A stretch of DNA of 64,000 nt from Sulfurirhabdus sp043759595 (GTDB lineage: Bacteria > Pseudomonadota > Gammaproteobacteria > Burkholderiales > SMCO01). Below are positions 43,969-53,622 of the stretch, one piece after another. The notes below the pieces were generated by a model. The model made no database searches, had not been told where the DNA came from, and saw only the letters and a list, made by a program, of their open reading frames with translations. The stretch covers positions 1-64,000 of the forward strand of contig JAYVLG010000158.1 in assembly GCA_043759595.1 (NCBI GenBank). Direction: 5' to 3'. The translations under genes were made by a program, and so were the position numbers. Within the stretch, counting starts at the first letter, position 1. Each line of letters starts with the position of its first letter.

Positions 43969-44204
43969 CAAGAATCCGCATTCTCACTCGAAAGGTTCAC
44001 AGGTCGTGAAGGCACAATCGTTGAAATCGCGTGTTTGTAAACCATTTGGGTAACTGCGTTTTTCAGCAGTACCACATACTGATCAAATGACTCTACCTGG
44101 CCTTGTAATTTAATGCCATTCACCAAATAGATCGAGACAGGGACATGCTCTTTACGCAAGACATTCAAAAATGGGTCTTGCAACATTTGCCCTTTTGCAC
44201 TCAT
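43968..44204 (-). CDS. hfq: RNA chaperone Hfq
   Basis: A 78-residue Sm-like hexameric protein that pairs small RNAs with mRNAs. The Sm1 motif (VSIYLVNGIKLQGQVESFDQYVVLL) and Sm2 motif (VYKHAISTIVPSR) are complete, and the C-terminal tail is short as in many betaproteobacteria. The start codon is preceded by a GGAG element. It is first in the hfq-hflXKC-yjeT operon. Confidence 0.97.
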   Translation of the reverse strand: MSAKGQMLQDPFLNVLRKEHVPVSIYLVNGIKLQGQVESFDQYVVLLKNAVTQMVYKHAISTIVPSRPVNLSSENADS

Positions 44205-44484
44205 GGTTTCTCCATTATTTTTTTCTAATTAATTACTTTACTTGATTTTTTATGTAAATGCCATCTAAGAAAAACCCTAGTGACTTATACCCGGATGTGT
44301 TTAGCCAACACTGACTATAAAACCATCCGAATTTGGTAATTCTAGATGACTTTAAAATAATATCTATTTTCAAACGTGGGGATTAACCAGTTAAATTCAA
44401 GCCCATCATCACAATTTCTTTATTAATATTGAGTTGCAAGTCGCAATGTTAATGTGCAATCGCCCTACCCATTAACAAACCACA
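44205..44484. other. Intergenic region upstream of hfq
   Basis: These 280 A/T-rich bases separate der (upstream, ending here) from hfq. It should contain the hfq promoter, but I see no convincing sigma70 pair, no strong hairpin and no open frame. Confidence 0.4.
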
Positions 44485-45885
44485 TTATTTCTTCCCATAA
44501 AGTTTTCTACCACGCATGCGTTTGCGGTGTGCTGTTTTTTCTTCGGCCTCAGTCAAAGGGGCTCTCGCTCTCCCTTCAAATGGGTTTGCACCTTGCTTGA
44601 ATTGAACTCTCAGCGGCGTGCCTTGAAGTTCAAAAGCTTCACGAAATATTCTTTCAAGATACCGTTTATAACTAGCAGGCACTTTATCCACAGCACTGCC
44701 ATGAACAATAATCAAAGGAGGATTACTTCCCCCCTGATGGGCATAACGCATTTTTGCCCGAAAAGCACCCACTTTGGGTGTCTGATGCTGGGTGGTTGCA
44801 TCAATCAGAATACGGGTCAGCCGTGGTGTGGGCATCTTGCACATGGCAGCCGCGTAGGCAGTGTCAATGGATTTAAATATTTCCGCAATGCCAGTACCTT
44901 GCAATGCAGAAATATAATGAAACTTTGCAAAATCGAGGAAGCCAAGTCTTCGATCAATAGCGCTTTTAATCGTTTCACGCTGATATTGATCCAATCCATC
45001 CCACTTATTCACTGCAACCACAAGTGCCCGACCACTTTCCACTATAAACCCAGCTATGTGTGCATCTTGCTCCGAAATTTCTTCATGGGCATCCAGCACA
45101 AGTACGACCACATTCGCATCTTCTACAGCCTGAAGCGTTTTAATAACAGAAAATTTCTCAACCGCCTCGAAAACCTTCCCGCGTCTGCGTACACCTGCTG
45201 TATCAATAATGGTATATCTTTTGTCATTACGCTCAAAATCTATATATATACTGTCGCGTGTGGTACCCGGCTGATCAAAAGCAATGACGCGGTCTTCGCC
45301 TAATATGCGATTTACCAGGGTGGACTTTCCTGCATTAGGTCTGCCTACCAAAGCGATCTTGGGATGCTTTTCCTTTTCTTCGTCTTCTTCTTCCGGGAAG
45401 TCTTCCAGCATCAATTCAACTAATTCACGAACCCCTTCTCCATGCGCTGAAGAAATGGCCAACGGAACACCCAATCCTAATTCAAAAAATTCGGCAGTGA
45501 TTACTGCGCGTTGCATTCCTTCGGATTTATTGACTGCAAGAAATAGTGGGCGGCCGGTTTTACGCAACTTATCCGCAATCAATTTATCTTGCGCAGTTAA
45601 GCCGTCGCGTGCATCAACCAAAAACACGATTACATCGGCCTCATCAACTGCCTGTAATGTTTGTTTGGCCATTTCATGAAAAATACCCTCTTTCGCCACG
45701 GGCTCGAAACCACCTGTATCCACAACCAGATAGGGCTTTGTTCCAATTTTTCCATGCCCATAATGACGATCACGGGTCAGCCCCGGGAAATCAGCAACCA
45801 AGGCATCACGCGTTTTGGTTAAACGATTAAAGAGTGTAGATTTTCCAACGTTAGGTCTTCCGACGATGACGATTGTGGGTTTCAT
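44485..45885 (-). CDS. der: GTPase Der (EngA)
   Basis: A 466-residue double GTPase needed for 50S subunit maturation. Two G domains are evident: the first with GRPNVGKST (8-16), the second with GRPNAGKST near residue 181. Each has its DTGG/DTAG and NKSE/NKWD motifs. The C-terminal KH-like domain ends in a basic KRMRGRKLYGKK tail. Confidence 0.97.
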   Translation of the reverse strand: MKPTIVIVGRPNVGKSTLFNRLTKTRDALVADFPGLTRDRHYGHGKIGTKPYLVVDTGGFEPVAKEGIFHEMAKQTLQAVDEADVIVFLVDARDGLTAQDKLIADKLRKTGRPLFLAVNKSEGMQRAVITAEFFELGLGVPLAISSAHGEGVRELVELMLEDFPEEEDEEKEKHPKIALVGRPNAGKSTLVNRILGEDRVIAFDQPGTTRDSIYIDFERNDKRYTIIDTAGVRRRGKVFEAVEKFSVIKTLQAVEDANVVVLVLDAHEEISEQDAHIAGFIVESGRALVVAVNKWDGLDQYQRETIKSAIDRRLGFLDFAKFHYISALQGTGIAEIFKSIDTAYAAAMCKMPTPRLTRILIDATTQHQTPKVGAFRAKMRYAHQGGSNPPLIIVHGSAVDKVPASYKRYLERIFREAFELQGTPLRVQFKQGANPFEGRARAPLTEAEEKTAHRKRMRGRKLYGKK

Positions 45886-45919
45886 AATATTTTGTATTTA
45901 CCGCAAATTAAAATGCAAA

Positions 45920-45947
45920 AGATGTATCAATGAATTTTGATACATCT
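45920..45947 (-). terminator. Terminator-like hairpin downstream of bamB
   Basis: The 11-bp stem AGATGTATCAA and its complement enclose a 6-base loop. On the minus strand it is followed by a T-rich stretch. It lies 43 bases after the bamB stop and ahead of der, so it may end or attenuate the upstream operon. Confidence 0.6.
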
Positions 45948-45989
45948 CCATTGCGACAACTCGACATCCTGTTAGATCAAAAACTTACT

Positions 45990-47144
45990 TTACTGAATAG
46001 TAAACGCATGCAAACCGCCGTTACGGGTTTGTACCAGAAAACCATTATCAAGCGCGACTGGCTGACTACCAATTGAACTACTATCCGTTGCAACTCTCGC
46101 CGCAAATGAACCATCTTCAATCGACATCAGATGCACATAACCTTCCACATCACCAACGACAACATACCCACGTCTGACAACAGGGGCACTCAACTTCCTG
46201 GCAAACAGCTTATCCTGCTTCCATACGCTACTGCCACTCGTTTTATCCAAGGCTACTACTGCACCTTTATCATCACTGATATATACATTTCGCTGGTCCA
46301 TTGCCATTCCAGCAATACTTGAAATATCTCTGGCCCAGATCGGATTACCTGACTGTGTTTCAAAACAGGCAACACGCCCCTGATAGGCAACTGCACAGAC
46401 CTCACGTGTGTCGACTGCTGGCAGGCTAGTTATATCAGCAATGCGTTCCAGTTCAGTAGCGCCTCTAGGCAATGCAACCGTCGCTTCCCAACCTACATTG
46501 CCATTTATCAGGTTTAATCCGACTAATTTACCACCTGCAAAGCCTGCAAACACGGCACCATGAGTCACAACAACACCTGCATTACTGCGCACTGTCAGTG
46601 CTGGCGTTGCACGTTGATAGACCCACTTACGCTTACCGTCTTTCGCATCCAGTCCATATATTTTTCCGTCACCGGTGCGAATTACCACTACTCCATCTTC
46701 TGTTTGGGGAGCACTCAGCACTTCACTGGATAGTTGTGACTGCCACAACAATTTTCCTTCTTCTGAGAAGCTTAAGACTTCTCCCTTACCGGTCCCGACA
46801 AAAATCATCCCATCGCCGGCACCCACACCGCCTGTCAGCTTTTTCCCCGTTTCAACGCGCCAGGCTTGCTTGCCGGAATCCGCATCGTAGCGAGAAAGAT
46901 AACCATCATGGCTAGCTGCATAAACATTGCCTTTCATCGTTGCCGGTGTAAACACATAGTCACCGGCGCTGCCTGCGCTTTCACGCCAAAGCGGTTTGAG
47001 TACTGCAGTTGGTTTGAACTCTACCAAAGGGGCAGGTTTTTCACTATTATCTTTACCGCTAAACCAGCTTGCGCAACCTGATAACTGGCTGATTAGCACG
47101 AGCACAAACAAGCCTCCAGCAAAGTTAATTATCTTATTTTCCAT
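45990..47144 (-). CDS. bamB: Outer-membrane assembly lipoprotein BamB
   Basis: A 384-residue lipoprotein of the BAM complex that inserts beta-barrel proteins in the outer membrane. The signal peptide ends in lipobox LSGC with Cys24. The rest forms an eight-bladed PQQ-like propeller with repeated blades such as SGKQAWRVETG, EGKLLWQSQLS and DGKRKWVYQRA. Its start overlaps the yfgM stop by one base. Confidence 0.95.
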   Translation of the reverse strand: MENKIINFAGGLFVLVLISQLSGCASWFSGKDNSEKPAPLVEFKPTAVLKPLWRESAGSAGDYVFTPATMKGNVYAASHDGYLSRYDADSGKQAWRVETGKKLTGGVGAGDGMIFVGTGKGEVLSFSEEGKLLWQSQLSSEVLSAPQTEDGVVVIRTGDGKIYGLDAKDGKRKWVYQRATPALTVRSNAGVVVTHGAVFAGFAGGKLVGLNLINGNVGWEATVALPRGATELERIADITSLPAVDTREVCAVAYQGRVACFETQSGNPIWARDISSIAGMAMDQRNVYISDDKGAVVALDKTSGSSVWKQDKLFARKLSAPVVRRGYVVVGDVEGYVHLMSIEDGSFAARVATDSSSIGSQPVALDNGFLVQTRNGGLHAFTIQ

Positions 47145-47776
47145 TATTTAGCTTCCCCTAAGCTATCCAGTTTGATTTGGATATACTTGCGAAACGGGCT
47201 TTTTTCATCGGTTTTCTGAATGGATTCTTTATAAGCCTTACGTGCTTCATCTGCTTTGCCCTGGGCTACCATCGCATCTCCCAGAAGGTCGGCATACAAA
47301 CCATCATAGGTATCCTCATGTTTTGCATTCAGGAGCTTGATGGACTCAGCAAAATTCTTTTCATCCAGCAAAATACCTGCCAGGCGCAATCTGGCCATGT
47401 CCAGCACCGGTGCTTCCTTGGAATGTCCCACTACCCACTCCAATTGTGCTTTTGCGCTTTTTGCATCACCTGACTCGTAATTTGCGCGGGCACTGATTAA
47501 TGCAGCTCTGGCTGCATATGGGGTGCTTGGGTATTTTTCTATAATTTGACCCGCTGCATCACGAATTTTTTTGGTGTCTTTAGTCTGTTCAGCATTTTCG
47601 AGTTGGCTATACATCGCCGCAGCCTGATGTGCCTGATTGCTTTGATAAACACGCCAACCCTGTATACCTGCAATCGTCACGATAAACACGCTAACCGCCA
47701 TAATGACAGTTTTACCATTTTGCTTCCACCACGCCTTTAGCGCGTCAACTTGTTCTTGTTCTTCCAGATCGATCAT
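47144..47776 (-). CDS. yfgM: Ancillary SecYEG translocon subunit YfgM
   Basis: A 210-residue TPR-type periplasmic protein with a short cytoplasmic N-terminus (MIDLEEQEQVDALKAWWKQNG) and one membrane helix at about 20-40. It partners with PpiD at the Sec translocon in E. coli; ppiD is also in this window, at 8023-9927. It lies between hisS and bamB, the standard location. Confidence 0.92.
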   Translation of the reverse strand: MIDLEEQEQVDALKAWWKQNGKTVIMAVSVFIVTIAGIQGWRVYQSNQAHQAAAMYSQLENAEQTKDTKKIRDAAGQIIEKYPSTPYAARAALISARANYESGDAKSAKAQLEWVVGHSKEAPVLDMARLRLAGILLDEKNFAESIKLLNAKHEDTYDGLYADLLGDAMVAQGKADEARKAYKESIQKTDEKSPFRKYIQIKLDSLGEAK

Positions 47777-47778
47777 GC

Positions 47779-49059
47779 TTATTCCTTAGATTTGTTTATT
47801 TTGCTTTTTATCACATCAGCAGCTTCACTGACCCCCATACGCGCTTGCTCACCTAACTCGCGTAAAGGTTTGACACTTAATTCATTGGCATTGGCTTCAT
47901 CATCACCAATAATGATTGCGTAACGTGAGCCACTTGCATCTGCTTTTTTCATCTGGGACTTAAAACTGCCCCCTCCGCAGTGAAGGACCACATGCAATCC
48001 GGCATCACGCAATAGTTCACTCACCTGCAATGCAATTTTATCTGCAGCCTCTCCCTGGTGGATCAAATAAACATCGGGGACTTTAAGTGGCACACTAAAT
48101 GCAGATTCTTCAAGCAATGCCAGCAAGCGTTCAACGCCCATCGCAAATCCACAAGCTGGCGCCGATTTACCGCCTATTTGTTGAACAAGGCCATCATATC
48201 TTCCACCCGCACAAACTGTACCTTGTGCGCCTAATCGGGTCGTTACCCATTCAAAAACGGTGTAATTGTAATAATCCAGCCCACGCACTAATCGCGTATT
48301 GATTTCATATGGGACATCGGCGCTACGCAGAAGCCCTTGTACCCCCTCAAAATGTTTAAGGGATTCTTCGTCCAATTCGTCCAGCAACTTTGGTGCTGCA
48401 TCGATCAAATCCTGCATCGCAGGGTTTTTACTATCCAGTATCCGTAATGGATTAGTATGCAAGCGACGGCGGGCATCCTCGTCCAACAAATTCTCGTGAG
48501 CAGTAAAATATTGAATCAGTTTTGTACGATGCAGAGCGCGAGAATCAGCGCTGCCTAATGTATTGATCTGAAGCGACACATCTTGCAACCCGAGCTTTTT
48601 CCATAATCGGGCACACATAATGATCTGTTCAGCATCTATATCAGGCCCGGGGAAACCCAGCGACTCCACACCCACCTGATGAAATTGACGATAACGACCC
48701 TTTTGTGGACGCTCATGGCGAAACATCGGTCCACTGTAAAAAAGGCGTTGCGGTCCATTATAGAGAAGGTTGTGTTGAATCACTGCACGAACACAGGCAG
48801 CTGTACCTTCAGGTCGCAATGTCAGGCTTTCACCATTGAGGGCATCAATAAAAGTGTACATTTCCTTTTCAACTATATCGGTTACTTCCCCGATAGCACG
48901 TTTGAACAGGGCTGTCTGCTCAACTATAGGCATTCGAATGTTACGATAGCCATAGCTGTGTAACCAGTCACGTACTGTTTCTTCAAAAAATTCCCACAAA
49001 TGGGCTTGATCCGGCAGAATATCATTCATCCCCCGAATGGCTTGTATCGTATTACTCAT
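47779..49059 (-). CDS. hisS: Histidyl-tRNA synthetase
   Basis: A 426-residue class II synthetase. It starts with IQAIRGMNDILPDQ. Motif 2 is the region FRHERPQKGRYRQFHQVGVE. The histidine-binding signature LVRGLDYYNYTVFEW and the GGRYDGL motif are present, followed by an anticodon-binding C-terminal domain. It is 2 bases upstream of yfgM. Confidence 0.97.
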   Translation of the reverse strand: MSNTIQAIRGMNDILPDQAHLWEFFEETVRDWLHSYGYRNIRMPIVEQTALFKRAIGEVTDIVEKEMYTFIDALNGESLTLRPEGTAACVRAVIQHNLLYNGPQRLFYSGPMFRHERPQKGRYRQFHQVGVESLGFPGPDIDAEQIIMCARLWKKLGLQDVSLQINTLGSADSRALHRTKLIQYFTAHENLLDEDARRRLHTNPLRILDSKNPAMQDLIDAAPKLLDELDEESLKHFEGVQGLLRSADVPYEINTRLVRGLDYYNYTVFEWVTTRLGAQGTVCAGGRYDGLVQQIGGKSAPACGFAMGVERLLALLEESAFSVPLKVPDVYLIHQGEAADKIALQVSELLRDAGLHVVLHCGGGSFKSQMKKADASGSRYAIIIGDDEANANELSVKPLRELGEQARMGVSEAADVIKSKINKSKE

Positions 49060-49094
49060 GAAATATCAGTCATTAATATAGACAGCTGACAGAA

Positions 49095-50219
49095 CTAACT
49101 GACAGCTTTTATCGAGATTGTTTTCCCTGAAGAAGGAGGCTCTTCCTTCATCCGGGCGATTTTTGCACGCACCTGGCGTTCAAGCTCATCAACCAATTCT
49201 TCTTCTTTTACCTTATGGCTTGGCTTGCCATCCATATACATCAAGTTAGGGGATCCACCCGCAATCCCCAGATGCGCTTCCTTCGCTTCTCCCGGACCAT
49301 TCACTACGCAGCCAATCACAGCCACATCAATGTGTTCTGTGATATCTTCCAGCCGAGCTTCCAGCGCATTGACGGTTTTGATCACATCAAACTCCTGCCG
49401 TGAGCAAGAAGGACAAGCGATGATATTCACACCCTTGTTTCGTAAATGCAGGCTTTTCAGAATATCAAACCCGACTTTCACTTCTTCTATTGGGTCTGCC
49501 GCCAAGGAAACACGGATGGTATCGCCTATGCCTTGCGCAAGCAGCATACTCAGCCCAATGGCCGACTTAACAGCACCCGAACGAAAACCACCCGCTTCAG
49601 TGATACCCAAATGGAGCGGCTGATCTATCTGACTGGCGAGCAGTTTATACGCTTCCACTGCCATAAATACTTCCGATGCCTTTACACTGACTTTAAAGTC
49701 ATGAAAATCCAGTTTATAGAGATATTCAATGTGTCGCATTGCAGAATCAACCAAGGCTTGCGGCGTGGGTTCTCCATATTTTTTTTGCAGATCCTTTTCC
49801 AGTGAACCAGCGTTAACACCAATTCGTATAGGTATCCCATGATCCTTTGCAGATTGCACTACCGCACGCACCCTGTCTTCACGACCGATGTTGCCCGGAT
49901 TGATACGAAGACAATCCGCACCCAATTCAGCTACACGCAATGCAATTTTGTAATCGAAATGAATGTCTGTTACCAAGGGAACCGGTGAGCGTTTCTTTAT
50001 TTCACCAAAAGCTTCAGCCGCTTCCATCGATGGAACAGAAACGCGCACAATATCAGCACCAATCTTGGCTGCCCGCTCAATCTGAGCCAGCGTTGCTTCT
50101 ACATCGCAAGTTTCCGTGTTGGTCATCGTTTGAACCGAAATCGGGGCATCTCCACCGATAAGCACATTACCTACTTTAATCTGGCGGCTTTTGCGTCTTG
50201 GGATTTCTACATGGAACAT
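49095..50219 (-). CDS. ispG: 4-hydroxy-3-methylbut-2-enyl diphosphate synthase IspG
   Basis: A 374-residue iron-sulfur enzyme of the MEP isoprenoid pathway. The [4Fe-4S] ligands are Cys269 and Cys272 (CPSC), Cys304 and probably Glu311 (CVVNGPGE). The length equals that of the E. coli enzyme. The pathway feeds the farnesyl diphosphate used by HpnD elsewhere in this window. Confidence 0.96.
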   Translation of the reverse strand: MFHVEIPRRKSRQIKVGNVLIGGDAPISVQTMTNTETCDVEATLAQIERAAKIGADIVRVSVPSMEAAEAFGEIKKRSPVPLVTDIHFDYKIALRVAELGADCLRINPGNIGREDRVRAVVQSAKDHGIPIRIGVNAGSLEKDLQKKYGEPTPQALVDSAMRHIEYLYKLDFHDFKVSVKASEVFMAVEAYKLLASQIDQPLHLGITEAGGFRSGAVKSAIGLSMLLAQGIGDTIRVSLAADPIEEVKVGFDILKSLHLRNKGVNIIACPSCSRQEFDVIKTVNALEARLEDITEHIDVAVIGCVVNGPGEAKEAHLGIAGGSPNLMYMDGKPSHKVKEEELVDELERQVRAKIARMKEEPPSSGKTISIKAVS

Positions 50220-50240
50220 GAGTAAAGTCTCTGAAATCGA

Positions 50241-51116
50241 TTACTGAAGAGTCAAACGCGCCACGCTGACTTTAATAAACGGGGTTAAATCAACCTGTTT
50301 CCCATTATAAGTCATTCTTACATTAGCAGCATTTCCGACTACGATTGCGAATGGTGGCATACCTTTTACTACCTGTTCGCTCCCTGCGGCATTTAGCTGG
50401 GATAAAATGCTTTTTCCGCTTTTATCATGAATTTCTACCCACGCATCACTATTAAAAGCCATTTTAATAGAACGCTCGCCTGGCGCTAAAGTTGCTTCAA
50501 CGGGTACGCTTGGCGCGACCTCTTTAGGCAACTCAGCTGGCGGTTCAACAACATTACCCATTCCCGGTTTGGCAGGCGTTCCCTGCGTATCTGGCATAGC
50601 GGGCGGCAACGTCACTTTTGGCAATGCAGGTGGTGTTACCACCGTATTGACACTCCCCTTACCCAACTTTAATTGCTGAGGTTGAGAATTTAGCAGCTCA
50701 TATACCAGCAGTGGCGCTCCAACTACAAGCAACAGAATTGCGAGCGAAACCCAGAGCCACAATTTTTTGCTGCCCGATGAAATTTCAATACCCGCATTGG
50801 ATGAAGAAATAGGAAAAGCAGACGTATGTGCGATATTTTCTTGTAGCGAAGCAAGCATCGGCTCAGGATCTAATTGCAGCAATCGCGCATAATTCCGGAT
50901 AAAACCTTTCACGAAAGTGATGCCGGGAAGCTTTTCATGTTCGTCAGCTTCCATTGCTTCAACCTGCCGAACACCCAGTTTCAAACTCCGTGCAACATCT
51001 GCGATGTGCAACCCTTGTGTCTGACGGGCTCTTGAAAGAATTTGACCAATAGTGTGCGTAGCATTGTACTGTTCATTAGAGGACATCCCGCCCTCCAACT
51101 GTATTTCTTCACTCAT
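50241..51116 (-). CDS. rodZ: Cytoskeleton protein RodZ
   Basis: A 291-residue bitopic protein linking MreB filaments to the cell-wall machinery. An N-terminal helix-turn-helix (about 22-85, GQILSRARQTQGLHIADVARSLKL) is followed by one membrane helix near 119-139. A Pro-rich linker comes next, then a C-terminal beta-rich DUF4115 domain (SIKMAFNSDAWVEIHDKSGK). The start overlaps the pilW stop by 4 bases. Confidence 0.93.
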   Translation of the reverse strand: MSEEIQLEGGMSSNEQYNATHTIGQILSRARQTQGLHIADVARSLKLGVRQVEAMEADEHEKLPGITFVKGFIRNYARLLQLDPEPMLASLQENIAHTSAFPISSSNAGIEISSGSKKLWLWVSLAILLLVVGAPLLVYELLNSQPQQLKLGKGSVNTVVTPPALPKVTLPPAMPDTQGTPAKPGMGNVVEPPAELPKEVAPSVPVEATLAPGERSIKMAFNSDAWVEIHDKSGKSILSQLNAAGSEQVVKGMPPFAIVVGNAANVRMTYNGKQVDLTPFIKVSVARLTLQ

Positions 51117-51901
51117 TCGTAATGTCCGCTCATCAAAGCCTGTGCCTGAGGAGAAGAAGGGAATTTTCTTCTAAGCTGCAATCCATAGCTCGATTCAGCA
51201 TTTCTATCACCCAGTTTTCGTGCTACCCGTAAACTCAACCACAAACTTTCTGCCGAATCCTGCAAATCCTGCGAAAACTGAGATAAATAGGCCTTTGCTT
51301 CAATATATTGCCCGCGGGAATAACTGATATTAGCCAACTCATAAAGTGCTTGGGCATTTTGAGGCTGACGCTTGATAACCTTGGTAAAAAAATCTTCGGC
51401 ACCTGCCATATCCTTGTTCTTGGCCAGACATAGACCCGCATTCAAATATGATTTTTCCGGAGTCTGGTAAAGGGGATTTTTAACCGCACTCATAAAGTGT
51501 TTGATGGATTCATTTACCCGATTGCGCTGACACAAAAACCAACCATAATTATTATGAGCATCTGAGTCATTCGGATTCAGATTCAATGCTTTTTCAAAAT
51601 TCTGGACTGCCAAATCATCCTCATGCAGTTCCATATGTACCAAGCCCAAAATATTATAGCTGGCACCATAACTCGGGTCAGAACCAATTGCTTCATTTAA
51701 CTCGGCAATTGCAACACCATATTGACCGCGACTATAATAATTGGCACCCAATTCAGCATGAATCACTGCACGGCCTCGTGCGTCCACTTGCTCTGGTGTT
51801 TTTGGCTGTGCCTGTTGCCCTGCGCATCCGCTTAGCAAGAATAACAATGCTGCTATCGCAAAACTCTTGATACGCCCCCCCTCAGTTTTTGTTTCAAACA
51901 T
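51113..51901 (-). CDS. pilW: Type IV pilus assembly lipoprotein PilW/PilF
   Basis: A TPR lipoprotein of about 262 residues that helps the PilQ secretin assemble in the outer membrane. The lipobox LLSGC follows a hydrophobic stretch. TPR units are visible in LGANYYSRGQYGVAIAELNE, YNILGLVHMELHEDDLAVQN and YGWFLCQRNRVNESIKHF. The start is uncertain: ATG at 51901 (MFETKTEGG) or 51910; either overlaps rlmN by 8-17 bases. The order rlmN-pilW-rodZ is conserved. Confidence 0.9.
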   Translation of the reverse strand: MFETKTEGGRIKSFAIAALLFLLSGCAGQQAQPKTPEQVDARGRAVIHAELGANYYSRGQYGVAIAELNEAIGSDPSYGASYNILGLVHMELHEDDLAVQNFEKALNLNPNDSDAHNNYGWFLCQRNRVNESIKHFMSAVKNPLYQTPEKSYLNAGLCLAKNKDMAGAEDFFTKVIKRQPQNAQALYELANISYSRGQYIEAKAYLSQFSQDLQDSAESLWLSLRVARKLGDRNAESSYGLQLRRKFPSSPQAQALMSGHYE

Positions 51902-52988
51902 GCGATGCATTAGGGTTCTCCATTTTTTTTAGTATACGTTTGGTTTTGTCCTGCACTTTTCCAACTAATTGACCGCAAGCCGCATCAATATCATCCCCGC
52001 GAGTTTTTCGCGTCGTTGTAATCAAACCAGCCTGCATCAGAATATCCCGAAAGCGACGGATAGCGTCACCACGTGACCGCTGATAGCCAGAGTCAGGAAA
52101 AGGATTAAAAGGAATCAGATTAAATTTACAAGGAACATCCTGAACAAGCTTAACCAACTCATGTGCATGGGCTTCACTATCATTAATGCCATCCAGCATT
52201 ACATATTCGAAGGTTATAAAATCTCTTGGCGCATCAACCACGTACCGCTTACAAGCCGCCATTAGCTCTTGCAAAGGGTATTTTTTATTAATAGGCACCA
52301 GCTCATCACGCAATGCATCATTTGGTGCATGCAATGAAACTGCCAATGCAACTGGACACTGTTCGCGCAGCCTTTCCATCGCGGGCAAAATCCCGGAAGT
52401 ACTGACTGTCACGCGACGACGGGACATACCAAAAGCATGGTCGTCCAGCATAATATTCAGTGCTGTCACCACGTTATCAAAGTTGAGCAATGGTTCCCCC
52501 ATACCCATCATGACAACGTTACTGATGATTCGTTCGCCTTTAGGGTCGCGGCCTAGCGATTTATTGGCCCACCATAGCTGGCCAATAATTTCAGCAACAC
52601 TCAAGTTGCGGTTAAAGCCTTGCCGGCCCGTGGAGCAAAAAGAACATTCCAGCGCGCAACCAACCTGACTTGAGATACACAATGTACCCCGATTATCTTC
52701 AGGAATAAAAACCGCCTCAATGCTGTTGCCTGTACCCACTTCCAGCAACCACTTGCGTGTTCCGTCTTCAGAAATCTGCTCAAGCATCAAACGTGGCGGC
52801 TCTACCACTGCAATACCACTCAACTTCTCCCTTAAACCTTTTGCGATATCTGTCATTTTAGTAAAATCACTTTCACCAAAATGATGGATCCAGCGAAATA
52901 GTTGCTTCGCACGAAAAGGTTTCTCACCGATTTCTTCGAAAAATTCGGTGAGCTGTTTCAGATCAAAATTGAGTAGATTTATCAACAT
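51894..52988 (-). CDS. rlmN: Dual-specificity RNA methyltransferase RlmN
   Basis: A 364-residue radical-SAM enzyme methylating C2 of adenine 2503 in 23S rRNA and A37 in some tRNAs. The cluster-binding CxxxCxxC is Cys111, Cys115 and Cys118 (CALECSFC). GMGEPLLNFDNV and GDDIDAACGQL (with the catalytic Cys) are typical. The ATG at 52988 is preferred over a TTG one codon upstream. The 3' end overlaps pilW. Confidence 0.96.
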   Translation of the reverse strand: MLINLLNFDLKQLTEFFEEIGEKPFRAKQLFRWIHHFGESDFTKMTDIAKGLREKLSGIAVVEPPRLMLEQISEDGTRKWLLEVGTGNSIEAVFIPEDNRGTLCISSQVGCALECSFCSTGRQGFNRNLSVAEIIGQLWWANKSLGRDPKGERIISNVVMMGMGEPLLNFDNVVTALNIMLDDHAFGMSRRRVTVSTSGILPAMERLREQCPVALAVSLHAPNDALRDELVPINKKYPLQELMAACKRYVVDAPRDFITFEYVMLDGINDSEAHAHELVKLVQDVPCKFNLIPFNPFPDSGYQRSRGDAIRRFRDILMQAGLITTTRKTRGDDIDAACGQLVGKVQDKTKRILKKMENPNASHV

Positions 52989-52994
52989 CAAACC

Positions 52995-53420
52995 TTAGCG
53001 GGAATAAACATTCATTGCCGGGAAAAAATAGGCAACTTCAACAGCCGCAGTTTCTGGTGCATCAGATCCATGGACCGCATTTGCATCAATACTGTCAGCA
53101 AAATCTGCACGAATAGTACCTTTTTCAGCCTTCTTTGGATCAGTTGCACCCATCAGCTCACGGTTTTTGGCGATAGCGCCTTCACCTTCCAGCACTTGCA
53201 CCATTACCGGGCCGGAAATCATGAAATCAACCAGGTCCTTGAAAAAAGGACGCTCACGATGAACAGCATAAAAACCTTCTGCTTCTGCACGTGACAGATG
53301 CATCATACGAGAAGCAACAATCTTCAGACCATTGCTTTCAAAACGGGAATAAATCTTGCCAATTACGTTTTTTGCTACGGCATCGGGTTTGATAATCGAC
53401 AAGGCACGTTCTACAGCCAT
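52995..53420 (-). CDS. ndk: Nucleoside diphosphate kinase
   Basis: A 141-residue enzyme that balances nucleoside triphosphates by phosphate transfer through a His. It starts with ERALSIIKPDAVAKNVIGK. The active-site His lies in NAVHGSDAPETAAVEVAYFF. It is 6 bases upstream of rlmN and probably the first gene of the operon. Confidence 0.97.
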   Translation of the reverse strand: MAVERALSIIKPDAVAKNVIGKIYSRFESNGLKIVASRMMHLSRAEAEGFYAVHRERPFFKDLVDFMISGPVMVQVLEGEGAIAKNRELMGATDPKKAEKGTIRADFADSIDANAVHGSDAPETAAVEVAYFFPAMNVYSR

Positions 53421-53622
53421 TTATATTCTCCAAAAGTTGACTAAAACAATAATAAAGCTAACTTATTAAAATACCACGTTAAACGAATGAAATAAACCTT
53501 TTTCGGCAATATCAAAGACTTCGTTTTCTGGCTAATGGCTGTATATCTGTTACAGGCTTGAATTTCATGCTAGCATGATCGCGCGCGCAAACTTGGCTAA
53601 TAGAACTAAGAGGATAAAGGCT

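Noticed and set aside
44527..45303. Long plus-strand frame opposite der
   Set aside because: It is antisense to a clearly conserved GTPase and has no family features.
53566..53577. Perfect 12-base palindrome CATGCTAGCATG upstream of the SPOR gene
   Set aside because: It is a possible operator, but a single short palindrome without a second copy or known regulator is weak evidence.
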